NCBI RefSeq assembly: GCF_017161325.1
Contig: NZ_CP045670.1
Coordinates: 930,001-994,000, forward strand
Source of the DNA: Treponema pedis
Lineage (GTDB): Bacteria; Spirochaetota; Spirochaetia; Treponematales; Treponemataceae
DNA: 64,000 nt
Direction of reading: 5' to 3'
Part shown: piece by piece, positions 8,707 through 17,506 of the stretch
Layout of the letters: every line of letters begins with the position of its first letter
Numbering within the stretch: the stretch's first letter is position 1
Position numbers and translations under genes: made by a program
Notes under the pieces: generated by a model
The model's database searches: none
What the model saw: the letters and a program-made list of their open reading frames with translations, nothing else
What the model was told of the DNA's origin: nothing

Positions 8707-10443
8707 ATGGAAACATACAAAAGATTATTTAAGTATACGCCCGAAAAAATACACTGTGCGTATATCTCGATTGTCTGCTCCATTGCAGGCGTTGCCTTGC
8801 AGATAGGAGCATTTTGGTATTTGTGGAAGTTTTTGCACGCATTGCTTGTGAGCAAAAATATCAAAGACGGCGGTTTTTATGCAACGGTTATTGTGTCGCT
8901 GATGATAGGCTACACCGCCGTGTATTTTGCGGCACTGTGGGCTTCGCACTTACTCGGCTTCCGCCTTGAATCGAATTTGCGCAAAGAGGCTGTCAAACAT
9001 TTAATGAATGCGTCCTTTGCCTTTTTCGATGTAAACCCGTCGGGAAAAATCCGCAAAATTATCGACGATAATGCGCAGGACACGCACATGCTGGTTGCTC
9101 ACCTTATCCCCGATAACGTTTCAGCCCTGTTTACGCCGCTTTTTATGTTTGCAGTGGTGTTTGCCGTTGATGTAAAACTCGGTATCCTGTTAACCGTTAT
9201 CGCGCTCATCGGCGGCGCGCAGACTTACTGGATGATGGGCGACAGAACTTTTATGCAAAAGTATCAAACGGCCTTGGAAAAAATGAATGCCGAAGCGGTG
9301 GAGTATGTGCGCGGTATGCAAGTCGTAAAGATTTTTAAAAGCACCGTCGAATCTTTTAAGGCGTTTTACGAAGCGATTACCGGCTATTCGGATATGGCAT
9401 ATAAATACGCGTTAAGCAGCCGCGCTCCTTACGTATTGTTCCTTGTGCTGTTTAATTTGTTTACTGCCTTTACCCTTCCCTTTGCCGTTTACTTTATGAA
9501 TAAGGGAGCGGACGGCAGTCTTATCGTTGCGAAAATCGTTTTTTTTGTCTGCATTGCAGGTGTGCTTTTTTCATCGTTTATGCGCGTTATGTATGTCGGA
9601 ATGTACAACTTTCAAGCGAAAAACGTTATCGACAAGCTGGAAAATCTTTTTACCGATATGGAAAAAGACAACCTCGTACACGGCACGGAAGAATCTTTCG
9701 AGCATTTCGGTATTGAATTTAAAAACGTTTCGTTCGGCTACGGAGAAGAGCGGATTTTACGGAACGTCAGTTTTACACTTGAACCGAATAAAACCTATGC
9801 CCTTGTCGGCTCTTCAGGCGGCGGAAAATCGACGATTGCAAAATTGATTTCGGGTTTTTATAAAATAAACGAAGGGGAGATTTTAATCGGCGGAAAAAAT
9901 ATCGCATCATATTCCAAAAATGCACTGATGAAAAACATCGCCTTTGTGTTCCAAGCGTCAAAACTGTTTAAGACAACTATTTTTGAAAATGTAAAAATGG
10001 GAAATCCGAATGCAAGCGATGAAGAGGTGATGACGGCGCTCCGCCTTGCCCGCTGCGAGGATATTTTAAATAAGTTTGAAAAACGAGAACATACGCTTAT
10101 CGGCTCAAAAGGGGTGCATTTATCCGGAGGAGAAATACAGCGGGTGGCAATAGCGCGTGCTATTTTAAAAAATGCCGACATCATTATCTTAGATGAAGCT
10201 TCCGCCGCCGCCGACCCCGAAAACGAATACGAAATTCAGCAAGCCTTTTCCGCTTTGATGAAAAACAAAACCGTTATTATGATTGCGCACCGTTTAAGCT
10301 CAATTAAAAACGTCGATGAAATCTTAGTTGTCGAAGACGGGAACATCATCGAACGCGGCAGTGATGCGGAGCTGATGAAACAAAGCGGAAAATACAGCCG
10401 CCTGCAAAGGTTGTATTCGCAGGCGAATGAGTGGAAGGTGTAA
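8707..10443 (+). CDS. ABC exporter half, fused membrane and ATPase domains
   Basis: Type IV ABC exporter subunit (578 aa). Six transmembrane segments lie within residues 15-300, and the nucleotide-binding domain spans about 335-575 with Walker A GSSGGGKST, signature LSGGEIQRVAIARA, Walker B IIILDEASAAADP and switch His in MIAHRLSS. AAGGAG precedes the ATG at 8707. Its N-terminus (METYKRLFKYTPEK) is typical of the second member of paired exporters in Firmicutes and spirochaetes; the first-member type (MIRRLQKAFGVTEAGAQ) is found at 23260 under the same kind of promoter. The two halves may pair, exporting a lipid, peptide or drug. Confidence 0.94.
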   Translation: METYKRLFKYTPEKIHCAYISIVCSIAGVALQIGAFWYLWKFLHALLVSKNIKDGGFYATVIVSLMIGYTAVYFAALWASHLLGFRLESNLRKEAVKHLMNASFAFFDVNPSGKIRKIIDDNAQDTHMLVAHLIPDNVSALFTPLFMFAVVFAVDVKLGILLTVIALIGGAQTYWMMGDRTFMQKYQTALEKMNAEAVEYVRGMQVVKIFKSTVESFKAFYEAITGYSDMAYKYALSSRAPYVLFLVLFNLFTAFTLPFAVYFMNKGADGSLIVAKIVFFVCIAGVLFSSFMRVMYVGMYNFQAKNVIDKLENLFTDMEKDNLVHGTEESFEHFGIEFKNVSFGYGEERILRNVSFTLEPNKTYALVGSSGGGKSTIAKLISGFYKINEGEILIGGKNIASYSKNALMKNIAFVFQASKLFKTTIFENVKMGNPNASDEEVMTALRLARCEDILNKFEKREHTLIGSKGVHLSGGEIQRVAIARAILKNADIIILDEASAAADPENEYEIQQAFSALMKNKTVIMIAHRLSSIKNVDEILVVEDGNIIERGSDAELMKQSGKYSRLQRLYSQANEWKV

Positions 10444-10578
10444 GCTTTAAAAAACAGGCGGATATCTACCGGTTAATAAGGCACGCTGTTTCATTGCCGA
10501 AATTAACCGGTTCTCGGCGTACACCGAGGACGCCTTGCGGTTTTTGTACGCTTCCGGTATCTGCCTCGCCTGTTTTTA
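10444..10578. repeat. Long imperfect inverted repeat after the ABC gene
   Basis: AAAAACAGGCGGATATCTACCGG (in pieces, from about 10450) is mirrored by CCGGTATCTGCC and TCGCCTGTTTTT near 10554-10577. A smaller CTCGGCGTACACCGAG hairpin lies inside. The fold would form a long structured 3' end. It could be a terminator or a REP-like repeat; it does not encode a credible protein. Confidence 0.45.
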
Positions 10579-10648
10579 AAAAGAGGCCGCCGAAAGAATG
10601 TGCAGTTATGAATGCTTAATGAGGAATTAGACGGAGAAATTGGACGAT

Positions 10649-11464
10649 ATGAAAAAATTTTTAATGGCGGTACTGGTTACGGCAGGATTGTCGGCAGGCG
10701 GAGTAAGCGGCTTTGCTTATGGGGTCAACAGCTTTACGGTTTATGATGCACAAGATAAGATTGTACACAAGATAACGGACAAAGACGAAGTCAATGCGTT
10801 ATATCTGCTTTTTCAAGAATCTTTACAGATAGCGGCCGACGAAGCTTCGTTTACGGAACTGCCTAAAGACGCACAAGTACTATACCGTTATGTCCTTTCA
10901 TATAATTACGGTAATGGCGATGAGCAGGGTTTCACTTTTATTGTATATAAAAACTATCCTCTTTGCCGGATACCGCAATTACAGGGAATGGAGGATATTC
11001 CAAAAGAATTAACATGGAAACTCTTTAAATACGCATACGAAATCGTCAGCAAACCTGCCGAGGTAAAAAAACAGCTCCCTTATTCCGCGAAAAATTCTTA
11101 TATCCGCACCTACGACGGTAAGGGCACTTTTTTATTATTTATTACGGGTGAAAAAATTCCGAATATATTCGACGCATTGTTTGGAGAATCCGTGTCGGAA
11201 AGCGAGGCTGAAGAAAGAAATTTAAAAAACCTGTTTAGTGCCGAAAGTATTCATAAGGGACACGAAGTACTTGTGCGCTATTCATTTATAGATGATGAAA
11301 AAATATATATGCAACTGTATTTATACAAAGACACAAAAGAAATAAATATAACAACCGATACCGGAGTTCTGAAAGTAACCCTTTCGGAAGAAGCATACGG
11401 AATTTTAAGCGACCCTAAAAACTTTCAAAAAGAATTTGAAAAAGAAGAGGCTAATGTAGAGTAG
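10649..11464 (+). CDS. Secreted protein of unknown function
   Basis: I do not recognise the family. The ATG at 10649 (MKKFLMAVLVTAG) is preferred because it starts directly with a Sec signal peptide ending near GFAYG; a TTG start at 10640 adds three residues. The mature part, about 250 aa, is soluble and rich in Tyr, Glu and Lys with no cysteine motif or repeat. It reads like a periplasmic or surface-exposed domain. It follows the exporter on the same strand after a structured gap, so co-regulation is possible but not shown. Confidence 0.7.
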   Translation: MKKFLMAVLVTAGLSAGGVSGFAYGVNSFTVYDAQDKIVHKITDKDEVNALYLLFQESLQIAADEASFTELPKDAQVLYRYVLSYNYGNGDEQGFTFIVYKNYPLCRIPQLQGMEDIPKELTWKLFKYAYEIVSKPAEVKKQLPYSAKNSYIRTYDGKGTFLLFITGEKIPNIFDALFGESVSESEAEERNLKNLFSAESIHKGHEVLVRYSFIDDEKIYMQLYLYKDTKEINITTDTGVLKVTLSEEAYGILSDPKNFQKEFEKEEANVE

Positions 11465-11922
11465 GTAATTACCTATTTCCCTCTCCCTAAAAACACTTTT
11501 AAATTCCACCCTCCCCCGCTTTCCGTAACAATGGAAGCCGATTCCGATATTTTTGACAAGCTGCAAAAATAATCGATGACTACAAAATGTACAAATACAT
11601 AAGGAAGTTATACACCCTTGCTGAAAGTATCCGATGGGCAATCATAGCATTTTGAGGTTCGGTACAGCAGATAAAAAGAAAAACATCGCGGGCGCCTGGC
11701 GAAAATGCCGGTCTTAAAAATTCAAAAGAAGCCTTTAAGGCAATCGCTTTATTTTTTAAACAGTACCGTAACAGGCTTTGGGAAGGCTCTTATTTCGGCC
11801 AGACAACTGCAATACTTTCGTTTACGGTATGCTTATTTTTAAGTGTTTCATAATAAAAATACGAAGCATTTCGCCTTTGGTGTTTAATTTTTACTTTTGG
11901 TATTTATCCGCATTTTAAGGCT
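11465..11922. other. Gap with decayed coding remnants
   Basis: No intact gene. On +, a frame from about 11720 to 11852 reads NSKEAFKAIALFFKQYRN...LWEGSYFGQTTAIL and stops at TAA. This looks like the C-terminal end of a membrane protein whose upstream part is missing. The flanking sequence contains stops in all frames. Likely the scar of a deleted gene. Confidence 0.4.
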
Positions 11923-12176
11923 TTAAGTATCTGTAAGTCTTGCAGCGAATCCGAACAGTCGTGCAGTAATAAAAGCTGCCATACTGAAAAAAAATCCGAA
12001 TAATTGAAGTAAAAAAAGAACCTCGGTTTCCCCGAATAAAAATTGAATTGCTAATGCCGAGTAAAGAATTTTGGAAGCGGCAAGAATAAGCGAAATAAAT
12101 TTTAAAAATAAAGCTAAAATTAAAAAAAATCTCTTCCGTCTTTCGATAAAGAAATTAATCGTTTATTTATGAACAT
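11923..12176 (-). CDS. Putative small membrane protein, frameshifted in a T8 run
   Basis: Not recognised. From an ATG at 12176 the frame reads MFINKRLISLSKDGRDFF and then hits TAA in a T8 run. One more T continues it as LILALFLKFISLILAASK..., a hydrophobic sequence of about 65 residues with two or three predicted helices that ends RLTDT at 11923. No strong Shine-Dalgarno is seen. It could be a small inner-membrane protein with a sequencing error, or a decaying gene. The bias toward hydrophobic codons in one frame is the only support. Confidence 0.35.
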
Positions 12177-12266
12177 ATCATAAACTTGTTCCCGTTATTA
12201 TATATGGAAAATATATTATACATATTTATAAGAAATATCAACTGCGCTTTCTTTTGTAAAGTGATA

Positions 12267-12318
12267 TTGACTTTATGCGTGATTTATGTTACATTGAGCT
12301 AACTAAAATAACAAGGAG
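12267..12318 (+). promoter_or_regulatory. Promoter and RBS of the binding-protein gene
   Basis: TTGACT (12267-12272), a 17-bp spacer and TACATT (12290-12295) are followed by AAGGAG (12313-12318), 9 nt before the ATG at 12328. No Fur-like palindrome is obvious. Confidence 0.5.
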
Positions 12319-12327
12319 TTTTTCAAA

Positions 12328-13317
12328 ATGAAAAAACCGGCGTTCTGTTTTTATGCCGTTATTTTTTCGGCACGGCTTTTTGCACTGGGCGGACAGGAGA
12401 GCCCATCTTCACCTGAAAATAACAACGGTATCGTTACGATTGAAAACTTTAATCACACGACAACATATTCAAAAGTTCCGGAGCGGATTATTCCTTTGTC
12501 TGCCGGCGAAGCTGAAATATTTGCAGCTCTCGGTCTTGAGGATAAAATTATTGAAATGAGCTTTGGGCACAACACACTGAAAGATATTATCCCCGAGTAT
12601 GCCGACAAACTTAAAAATATTAAACAAGTCAAGGAAGTCAGTTTGGAATATCTTTTAGCCTTGAATCCCGATTTTATTTTCACGCCGTCATATCCGTTTA
12701 ATGTGCCTGCTATAGGTAAATACGAAGATTATGAAGGTAATAATATTAAGCTGTATGTTTCCGAAGGAACTTATGTAAAAAATTGTACCCTCGAAAATAC
12801 CTACAATGATATTATAAACATAGGTAAGATTTTTAAGATTGAAGCACGGGCAAAGGCTTTGGCGGAAAAATTAAAATCGAGAACACAGGCTGTGATTGAA
12901 AAAGTGAAAGGCACAAAACCGGTGCGCTGCTTTGTGTTTGACAGCAATAGTAATGATAAATATTATAGCGCAGGCGGTACCGGATTGGAAAACCACATCA
13001 TTACGCTGTGCGGCGGTAAAAATATTTTCGATGATGTTGAACGGCAATTTTGTGCGGTATCTATGGAAGATATTATTGCCCGCAATCCCGATGTCATCAT
13101 TATCAATCAGTATGAAATTGCGGAAAGCGGAACGCATTATCAAAATGACGGGCAGCGAAAAATCGATTTCCTAAAAAGTAAAAAAGAATTATCGGAAGTT
13201 TCTGCAATTAAAAATAACCGTTTTATTATTGTACCGCTTATTCAAGTTTTTCCGGGATTGCAAAATTTAGATGCTCTGGAAACGATTGCAAAAGGTTTAC
13301 ACCCCTATAAATTTTAA
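12328..13317 (+). CDS. Periplasmic binding protein of Fe/B12-type ABC importer
   Basis: Substrate-binding protein of 329 aa, PeriBP_2 (TroA/BtuF-like) family. A Sec signal peptide (MKKPAFCFYAVIFSARLFA) precedes LGGQES; there is no lipobox cysteine. Family hallmarks are TYSKVPERIIPLSAGEAEIF at the start of domain 1, LLALNPDFIF, and IIARNPDVIII in domain 2. It would capture a ferric siderophore, haem or corrinoid and hand it to the permease (14953-15984) and ATPase (14162-14929), which lie downstream on the opposite strand, an unusual split. A methyltransferase gene starts right at its stop codon. Function is confident, ligand is not. Confidence 0.9.
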   Translation: MKKPAFCFYAVIFSARLFALGGQESPSSPENNNGIVTIENFNHTTTYSKVPERIIPLSAGEAEIFAALGLEDKIIEMSFGHNTLKDIIPEYADKLKNIKQVKEVSLEYLLALNPDFIFTPSYPFNVPAIGKYEDYEGNNIKLYVSEGTYVKNCTLENTYNDIINIGKIFKIEARAKALAEKLKSRTQAVIEKVKGTKPVRCFVFDSNSNDKYYSAGGTGLENHIITLCGGKNIFDDVERQFCAVSMEDIIARNPDVIIINQYEIAESGTHYQNDGQRKIDFLKSKKELSEVSAIKNNRFIIVPLIQVFPGLQNLDALETIAKGLHPYKF

Positions 13318-14142
13318 GTGATGATAAAATCGTTTTCCGTAGATTATAATACACTGTGGCAAAATTCCTATTCCTCTCTATCGCTTAATAATGATAGGGA
13401 GGGCATTAAAAATATGAGTAAAAAAGAAGCGGAAGCCTATGCCGCATTCCCGAATGTTTGGGAGGACGGAAGGGTGCGGGCTGCAGGAATACGGATTTTA
13501 CCTGGCGAAACCGTTTTAGAAATCGGTGCGGGACCGGGAATAGTAAGTTTTGAGCTTGCTGCAAAAGCAAAATCGCTCACCGCTGTCGAACCTGCCGCCG
13601 GTATGCTGCAAGTGCTTTCAGATGAAGCGAATAAACGCGGTATAACAAATATAGAAACCGTACAAGCCTTTTGGGAAGACTATGAAGTAAAAACACAATA
13701 TGATGTTGTCGCAGCTTCTCTTTCGCTGATTACAAAAGACATTACCGGCTTTTTAGCAAAAATGAATGCTGCATGCCGTAAGCGTGCATATATTCACTGG
13801 TTTGCAAGCGAAACTTCTTGGGAAAAACAAGCTCGTGATATTGCTGAAATCACCGGCGAAAAAAGTTATGCAAGTGTTCCTAAAATAAATATTGTGTTTA
13901 ATATTTTGTATGAAATGAATATTCTTTCCGAAATACGCATATTAAAAACAACTTCGTTTGACCGCATATTCGATTCAAAAGAAGATGCATTAACATCATT
14001 AAAAAAAGTCTATGCAGTAAAAACGGATAGATACGATTCTGCAATTTTCAAATACATTGAAAAAAACTATATTCAAAAAAACGGCTTGTATATCTATCCG
14101 GATACAACAAGATTTGCGGAAATTATTTGGGAAAAAGAATAA
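13318..14142 (+). CDS. Class I SAM-dependent methyltransferase
   Basis: Methyltransferase of 274 aa. GTG at 13318 and ATG at 13321 directly abut the TAA of the binding-protein gene, so it is read by translational coupling; no separate Shine-Dalgarno is seen. Motif I is VLEIGAGPGIVSFELAAKA (about residues 65-83), followed by LTAVEPAAGMLQVL. The rest is of the type often found beside Fe/B12 importers, where such enzymes may act on the imported tetrapyrrole, chelator or a maturation intermediate; that link is inferred from position. It converges with the ABC ATPase gene 20 bp downstream. Confidence 0.85.
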   Translation: MMIKSFSVDYNTLWQNSYSSLSLNNDREGIKNMSKKEAEAYAAFPNVWEDGRVRAAGIRILPGETVLEIGAGPGIVSFELAAKAKSLTAVEPAAGMLQVLSDEANKRGITNIETVQAFWEDYEVKTQYDVVAASLSLITKDITGFLAKMNAACRKRAYIHWFASETSWEKQARDIAEITGEKSYASVPKINIVFNILYEMNILSEIRILKTTSFDRIFDSKEDALTSLKKVYAVKTDRYDSAIFKYIEKNYIQKNGLYIYPDTTRFAEIIWEKE

Positions 14143-14161
14143 GGGGCTTTTCAGAGAATGC

Positions 14162-14929
14162 TTATATTGCTCTTTTGTATATAATATAAGGAATACCGTT
14201 TGCCGTTTTCATAATATCGGCTTCAATTCTAAAAACTTTTGCAAGAAGTTCAGGTGTGTAAATTTCTTGAGGTGTTCCCCGTGCTGCAATTTTTCCGTCG
14301 GCAAGAACAAAAATAAAATCGCAAAAATTTGCGGCAAGATTTAATTCGTGAAATACCGATAAAACCGTTTTATGTAATTTTTTAATTATATCCATTAACG
14401 CCCATTGATAATGCACATCTAAATGATTGGTCGGTTCATCTAAAATTAAAATATCCGCTTCTTGTGCAAGTGAGCGAGCTATTAAAACCCGCTGTTTTTC
14501 ACCGCCCGATAATGTTGAAAAATTCCTTTCCGCAGCTTCTTCCATTCCTAAAAATTTAAGCGCATTATATGCGATTTCCTTATCTTCAGCCGTATCGCTT
14601 TCATAAAATTTTCGATACGGTGAGCGGCCCATTAAAACCATTTCGATAACTTTATATTCAAAGTCGGAAGTTTGTTCCTGCTTCATAACCGTAATTTGTT
14701 TTGCCGTTTCGCGGTATGAAAAGTTTTCGATTTTTTCTCCGTTAATAAATACCGTATTTTTTTCAGGTTCGATAGCCCGATACAAATGTTTTAGCAGTGT
14801 CGTTTTACCGCTTCCGTTCGGCCCGATGAGCCCGACAGTTTGCTTATGGGGTACGGATAACGAAACCGATTTTAGAATTTCCTTTGTTGCCGCCGCAAAA
14901 TGTAAATCTTTTATTTCTATTGCATTCAT
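14162..14929 (-). CDS. ABC importer ATPase, FecE/BtuD-like
   Basis: ATP-binding subunit (255 aa) of a Fe/haem/B12-type importer. Walker A is GPNGSGKTTLLKHL near residue 36, the signature is LSGGEKQRVLIARSLA, Walker B is ILILDEPTNHLD, and the switch His occurs in SVFHELNLAANF; the THLD form is typical of the FecE/BtuD branch. The C-terminal PQEIYTPELLAKVF is also characteristic. It lies 23 bp downstream of the permease gene on the same strand and is co-transcribed with it. It would power uptake of the ligand bound by the protein at 12328. Confidence 0.94.
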   Translation of the reverse strand: MNAIEIKDLHFAAATKEILKSVSLSVPHKQTVGLIGPNGSGKTTLLKHLYRAIEPEKNTVFINGEKIENFSYRETAKQITVMKQEQTSDFEYKVIEMVLMGRSPYRKFYESDTAEDKEIAYNALKFLGMEEAAERNFSTLSGGEKQRVLIARSLAQEADILILDEPTNHLDVHYQWALMDIIKKLHKTVLSVFHELNLAANFCDFIFVLADGKIAARGTPQEIYTPELLAKVFRIEADIMKTANGIPYIIYKRAI

Positions 14930-14952
14930 ATGTATTTCCTTGCGTGTTACAA

Positions 14953-15984
14953 TTATTTAATTTGTTTTCGTAATAACCAAATAAAAAACGGTCCGCCGCA
15001 CAATGCGGTAAAAATACCGACGGGAAGTTCTTGCGGACTGAGTAGGGTTCGAGCCAATATGTCCATCCAAATTAAAAATAAACCGCCCGTTAAAAACGAA
15101 AGCGGGAAAAGTTTTCGATGGTCGCAGCCAATCAGCAGCCTTACGATGTGCGGAATAATAAAACCGACAAATCCGATAATACCGCATGCGGAAACCGAAA
15201 CTCCTGTTATCATTGCCGTAGTGAGCGTTGTAATCTTTTTCAGTTTTCCGGTATGGATACCTAAGCTGATTGCCGTTTCATCGCCGAGTGAAATAACATT
15301 AAATGCTCTTGCGAAAAAAAGAAACACGAGAGAACCGGCAATCGCACAGACACAAGGAAATAAAATATTATTCCAGCGTGCGCTTGCTAAACTCCCCATC
15401 ATCCAGCTCAAAAGATTTCGTATAATTCTATCGGAGGGTGCAAGCATCATAAAGAGTTGGGTAAAGGCATTTAATACAACCGATACGGCAATCCCTGCAA
15501 GTACCAACCGTGCGGACGAACCTGTCCGTCCTGCCATACCGAGCGAATAGACGAAGACGAGGGCAATGCAAGCTCCGGCAAATGCAAATACGGGTAAACC
15601 GTAGGTAAGAATGGAAAGCGGAACACCTAAAAACAATGCGACACTTACCGCTGCTGATGCGCCGCTTGAAATTCCTAAGATATACGGGTCGGCTAAAATA
15701 TTTTGCGTAACTGATTGCATTGCAGCACCGCAAATTGCCAATCCTCCTCCGGCGGCAAAAGCTAAAAGTACTCTAGGCATTCGTAAATTCCACACGATAT
15801 AAATGGAGGAAAGAGATAAATCATCGGTTTCTTTTCCGAATAATTTGAGTTGAAAGACTTTGAACACATCTTTGAAAGCTAAATCCGCCGAACCGAACAG
15901 CGTGCCGAACGACACACTGCAAAAAATTAAAACCGATACGGCAGATAAAATAAGCCAAAAATTAAAAGAAGTTTTTTTAGTCAT
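14953..15984 (-). CDS. ABC importer permease, FecCD/BtuC-like
   Basis: Polytopic permease (about 343 aa from the ATG at 15984, MTKKTSFNFW, preceded by AAAGGT; the longer frame to 16050 lacks a site). It has around nine to ten hydrophobic helices and the FecCD signatures: NLRMPRVLLAFAAGGGLAI early, LADPYILGISSGA, GRTGSSARLVLAGIAV, and GFIGFIIPHIVRLLIG near the end, the loop that contacts the ATPase. It forms a homodimer that moves iron-siderophore, haem or cobalamin into the cytoplasm. Its ATPase follows downstream; the binding-protein gene is convergent. Confidence 0.94.
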   Translation of the reverse strand: MTKKTSFNFWLILSAVSVLIFCSVSFGTLFGSADLAFKDVFKVFQLKLFGKETDDLSLSSIYIVWNLRMPRVLLAFAAGGGLAICGAAMQSVTQNILADPYILGISSGASAAVSVALFLGVPLSILTYGLPVFAFAGACIALVFVYSLGMAGRTGSSARLVLAGIAVSVVLNAFTQLFMMLAPSDRIIRNLLSWMMGSLASARWNNILFPCVCAIAGSLVFLFFARAFNVISLGDETAISLGIHTGKLKKITTLTTAMITGVSVSACGIIGFVGFIIPHIVRLLIGCDHRKLFPLSFLTGGLFLIWMDILARTLLSPQELPVGIFTALCGGPFFIWLLRKQIK

Positions 15985-16298
15985 TAATATACCTTTATAT
16001 GTTAGTTTAATATAACAAGCGATTATACGAATTTCATTTCGCCTTGTCAATCATCAATTGATTTAGGAAAAAAAACAGTACAGGGTGGGAACCTAGTGGG
16101 TGTACATTAAAAAAAAATAGAAAAAGAAACCGATAAATCTGTATCACGCAGAAAAACGCAATAGATTTTTCACGCCTCACAGATGGCGTAGTAAAAAAAT
16201 AAAAATAACAGTATACTGAATAAGAAAAGAAAATTATACGAGATGACACAATGGCATCGAAAAAAAATAGCAGAATCTGTATTGGAGTAGATGGAAAA

Positions 16299-16850
16299 AT
16301 GAAAACGATGAATAAAAACTATCAGGATATGAATGCGGAAATAATTGACCGATGGGTACAAGAAGGTTGGGAATGGGGGTTGCCTATAGACCGGCGTACC
16401 TATGAGCGGGTATTGCACGGTGATTGGCAAGTAAAATTGACGCCGGTTAAATTTGTCCCGCGGGAATGGTTCGGCGACATAACGGGCAAAAAAGTGCCGG
16501 GGCTTGCTTCGGGCGGAGGGCAACAAATACCGCTTTTTACGGCTGCCGGTGCGGAGTGCACTGTGCTTGATTATTCGGAAAAGCAGCTGGAAACGGAAGC
16601 GACGGTTGCACAACGCGAAGGCTATACGGTTCATCCGGTGCGTGCCGATATGACAAAGCCGTTCCCGTTTGATGATGAAAGTTTTGATATAATCTTTCAT
16701 CCGGTAAGTAATATATTTGTTGAAAAAGTTGCACCTGTTTTTAAAGAATGCTGCCGCGTGTTAAAAAAAGGCGGTGTGTTGCTGTGCGGCTTGGACATCG
16801 GTATCAATTACAATTTTAATAAAAATTATTCGCGCCGTAAAGATGCGTGA
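16299..16850 (+). CDS. SAM-dependent methyltransferase, probably C-terminally truncated
   Basis: The start at 16299 (MKTMNKNYQDMN) has GGAG 11 nt upstream; an in-frame ATG at 16251 has none. The fold reads through DRWVQEGWEWGLPIDR, a SAM loop GLASGGGQQIPLFTAAG, VLDYSEKQLE, FPFDDESFDIIFHPVSN and CCRVLKKGGVLLCG. The protein then turns into a low-complexity tail (NYNFNKNYSRRKDA) and stops at about 184 aa. Close relatives as I know them run about 60-80 residues further, so the 3' end is probably lost. It sits directly upstream of the cassette array, so a rearrangement may have cut it. Confidence 0.75.
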   Translation: MKTMNKNYQDMNAEIIDRWVQEGWEWGLPIDRRTYERVLHGDWQVKLTPVKFVPREWFGDITGKKVPGLASGGGQQIPLFTAAGAECTVLDYSEKQLETEATVAQREGYTVHPVRADMTKPFPFDDESFDIIFHPVSNIFVEKVAPVFKECCRVLKKGGVLLCGLDIGINYNFNKNYSRRKDA

Positions 16851-16882
16851 TAAACGGAGCGGTGTAAACCGTACCGTTTATC
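16849..16882. terminator. Hairpin at the methyltransferase stop
   Basis: GATAAACGG (16849-16857) pairs with CCGTTTATC (16874-16882) around a 16-nt loop. No clear T-run follows. It may act as a terminator or protect the 3' end. Confidence 0.4.
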
Positions 16883-17151
16883 TTAGGAATTCCTATTTAA
16901 TTAAACACCGACTATTGGAGAGGAACCGCTTCGGCATTCATAAATTTTTTATCTCACCTCTTCAATTACACTAACTCTTTTTTTTTAATCTTACCCGGCA
17001 TCCTCTCCGCCTTCAGAGCAGAAAAACCCTTTTTACTGCAGAGATACACGCTCTCTTTTATACCCCACATAAAGCAGTAGCTTTCTTATAAAAAGTGCCT
17101 TAAATTCTTTAAAAAAATCAAAAAATCTCATCAATTTTCACTCTTACCCTC
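16883..17151. other. Gap upstream of the cassette array
   Basis: No gene on either strand; in particular no tyrosine-recombinase integrase fragment can be read. The sequence is A/T-rich with pyrimidine runs and ends at the promoter at 17152. Confidence 0.5.
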
Positions 17152-17181
17152 TTGACATTTTTAGGGGGGGGGGGGTAAACT
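17152..17181 (+). promoter_or_regulatory. Promoter with poly-G(12) spacer reading into the cassette array
   Basis: TTGACA (17152-17157), an 18-bp spacer made of TTTTTA plus twelve G (17164-17175), and TAAACT (17176-17181) as the -10. Gain or loss of one or more G would change the -35/-10 distance and promoter strength. It points into the array and stands 20 bp before the first GTTAGGT core, the position of an integron cassette promoter (Pc). Elements are seen; phase variation is inferred. Confidence 0.65.
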
Positions 17182-17200
17182 AAAAGTTAATTGAAAGAAT

Positions 17201-17207
17201 GTTAGGT
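17201..17207 (+). other. Integron core site GTTAGGT (attI-like or cassette boundary)
   Basis: GTTAGGT fits the GTTRRRY recombination core, and the following TG matches the base context after the attC at 21243-21305. There is no upstream RYYYAAC arm, so it is not a full attC; it would be the crossover point of an attI site or a left scar. Confidence 0.5.
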
Positions 17208-17295
17208 TGACAAGCTAACCGTTTGCGGAAAGACTTGTGCGAAATCGACCTATAACATTTATTTCGACCAAAACTAAATTTATAGGAGATTTATT

Positions 17296-17497
17296 ATGGG
17301 ATTTTGGGATGCATTAGGTACGGCTGCCGGTAAGGCTGTAAAAAAGTGGACAACACCAATAAAGAAGCTTACGAATGGAAAGATAGACTTCAAGGTAAAA
17401 GTGTCTATGAATTAAAAAGGATAGCTCAAACGGGAAGTCCCGTGTCAAAAAAATGGGAGCTATGCTTTTGTTAAAAGAAATGGGATATGGAAACTAG
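17296..17497 (+). CDS. Small cassette protein read across a -1 slippery site
   Basis: The ATG at 17296 follows AGGAG. Frame 0 (MGFWDALGTAAGKAVKKW...) ends after 40 codons at 17418. In the -1 frame, reading continues KVDNTNKEAYEW...GKSVYELKRIAQTG...EMGYGN to TAG at 17495-17497, about 67 aa in total. The switch point is A AAA AAG (from 17340), in the exact X XXY YYZ phase used by dnaX and IS3-type -1 frameshifting. A lost A in the run explains it equally well. The leader MGFWDAL matches MGFFDAF of the next gene. Function unknown. Confidence 0.5.
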
Positions 17498-17506
17498 GAG
17501 TTGTTT

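Noticed and set aside
10431-10619. Open frame after the ABC exporter
   Set aside because: It overlaps the exporter end and a long inverted repeat; no start signal.
16883-17151. Integrase gene next to the array
   Set aside because: Read in all frames: no tyrosine-recombinase motif and no long frame.
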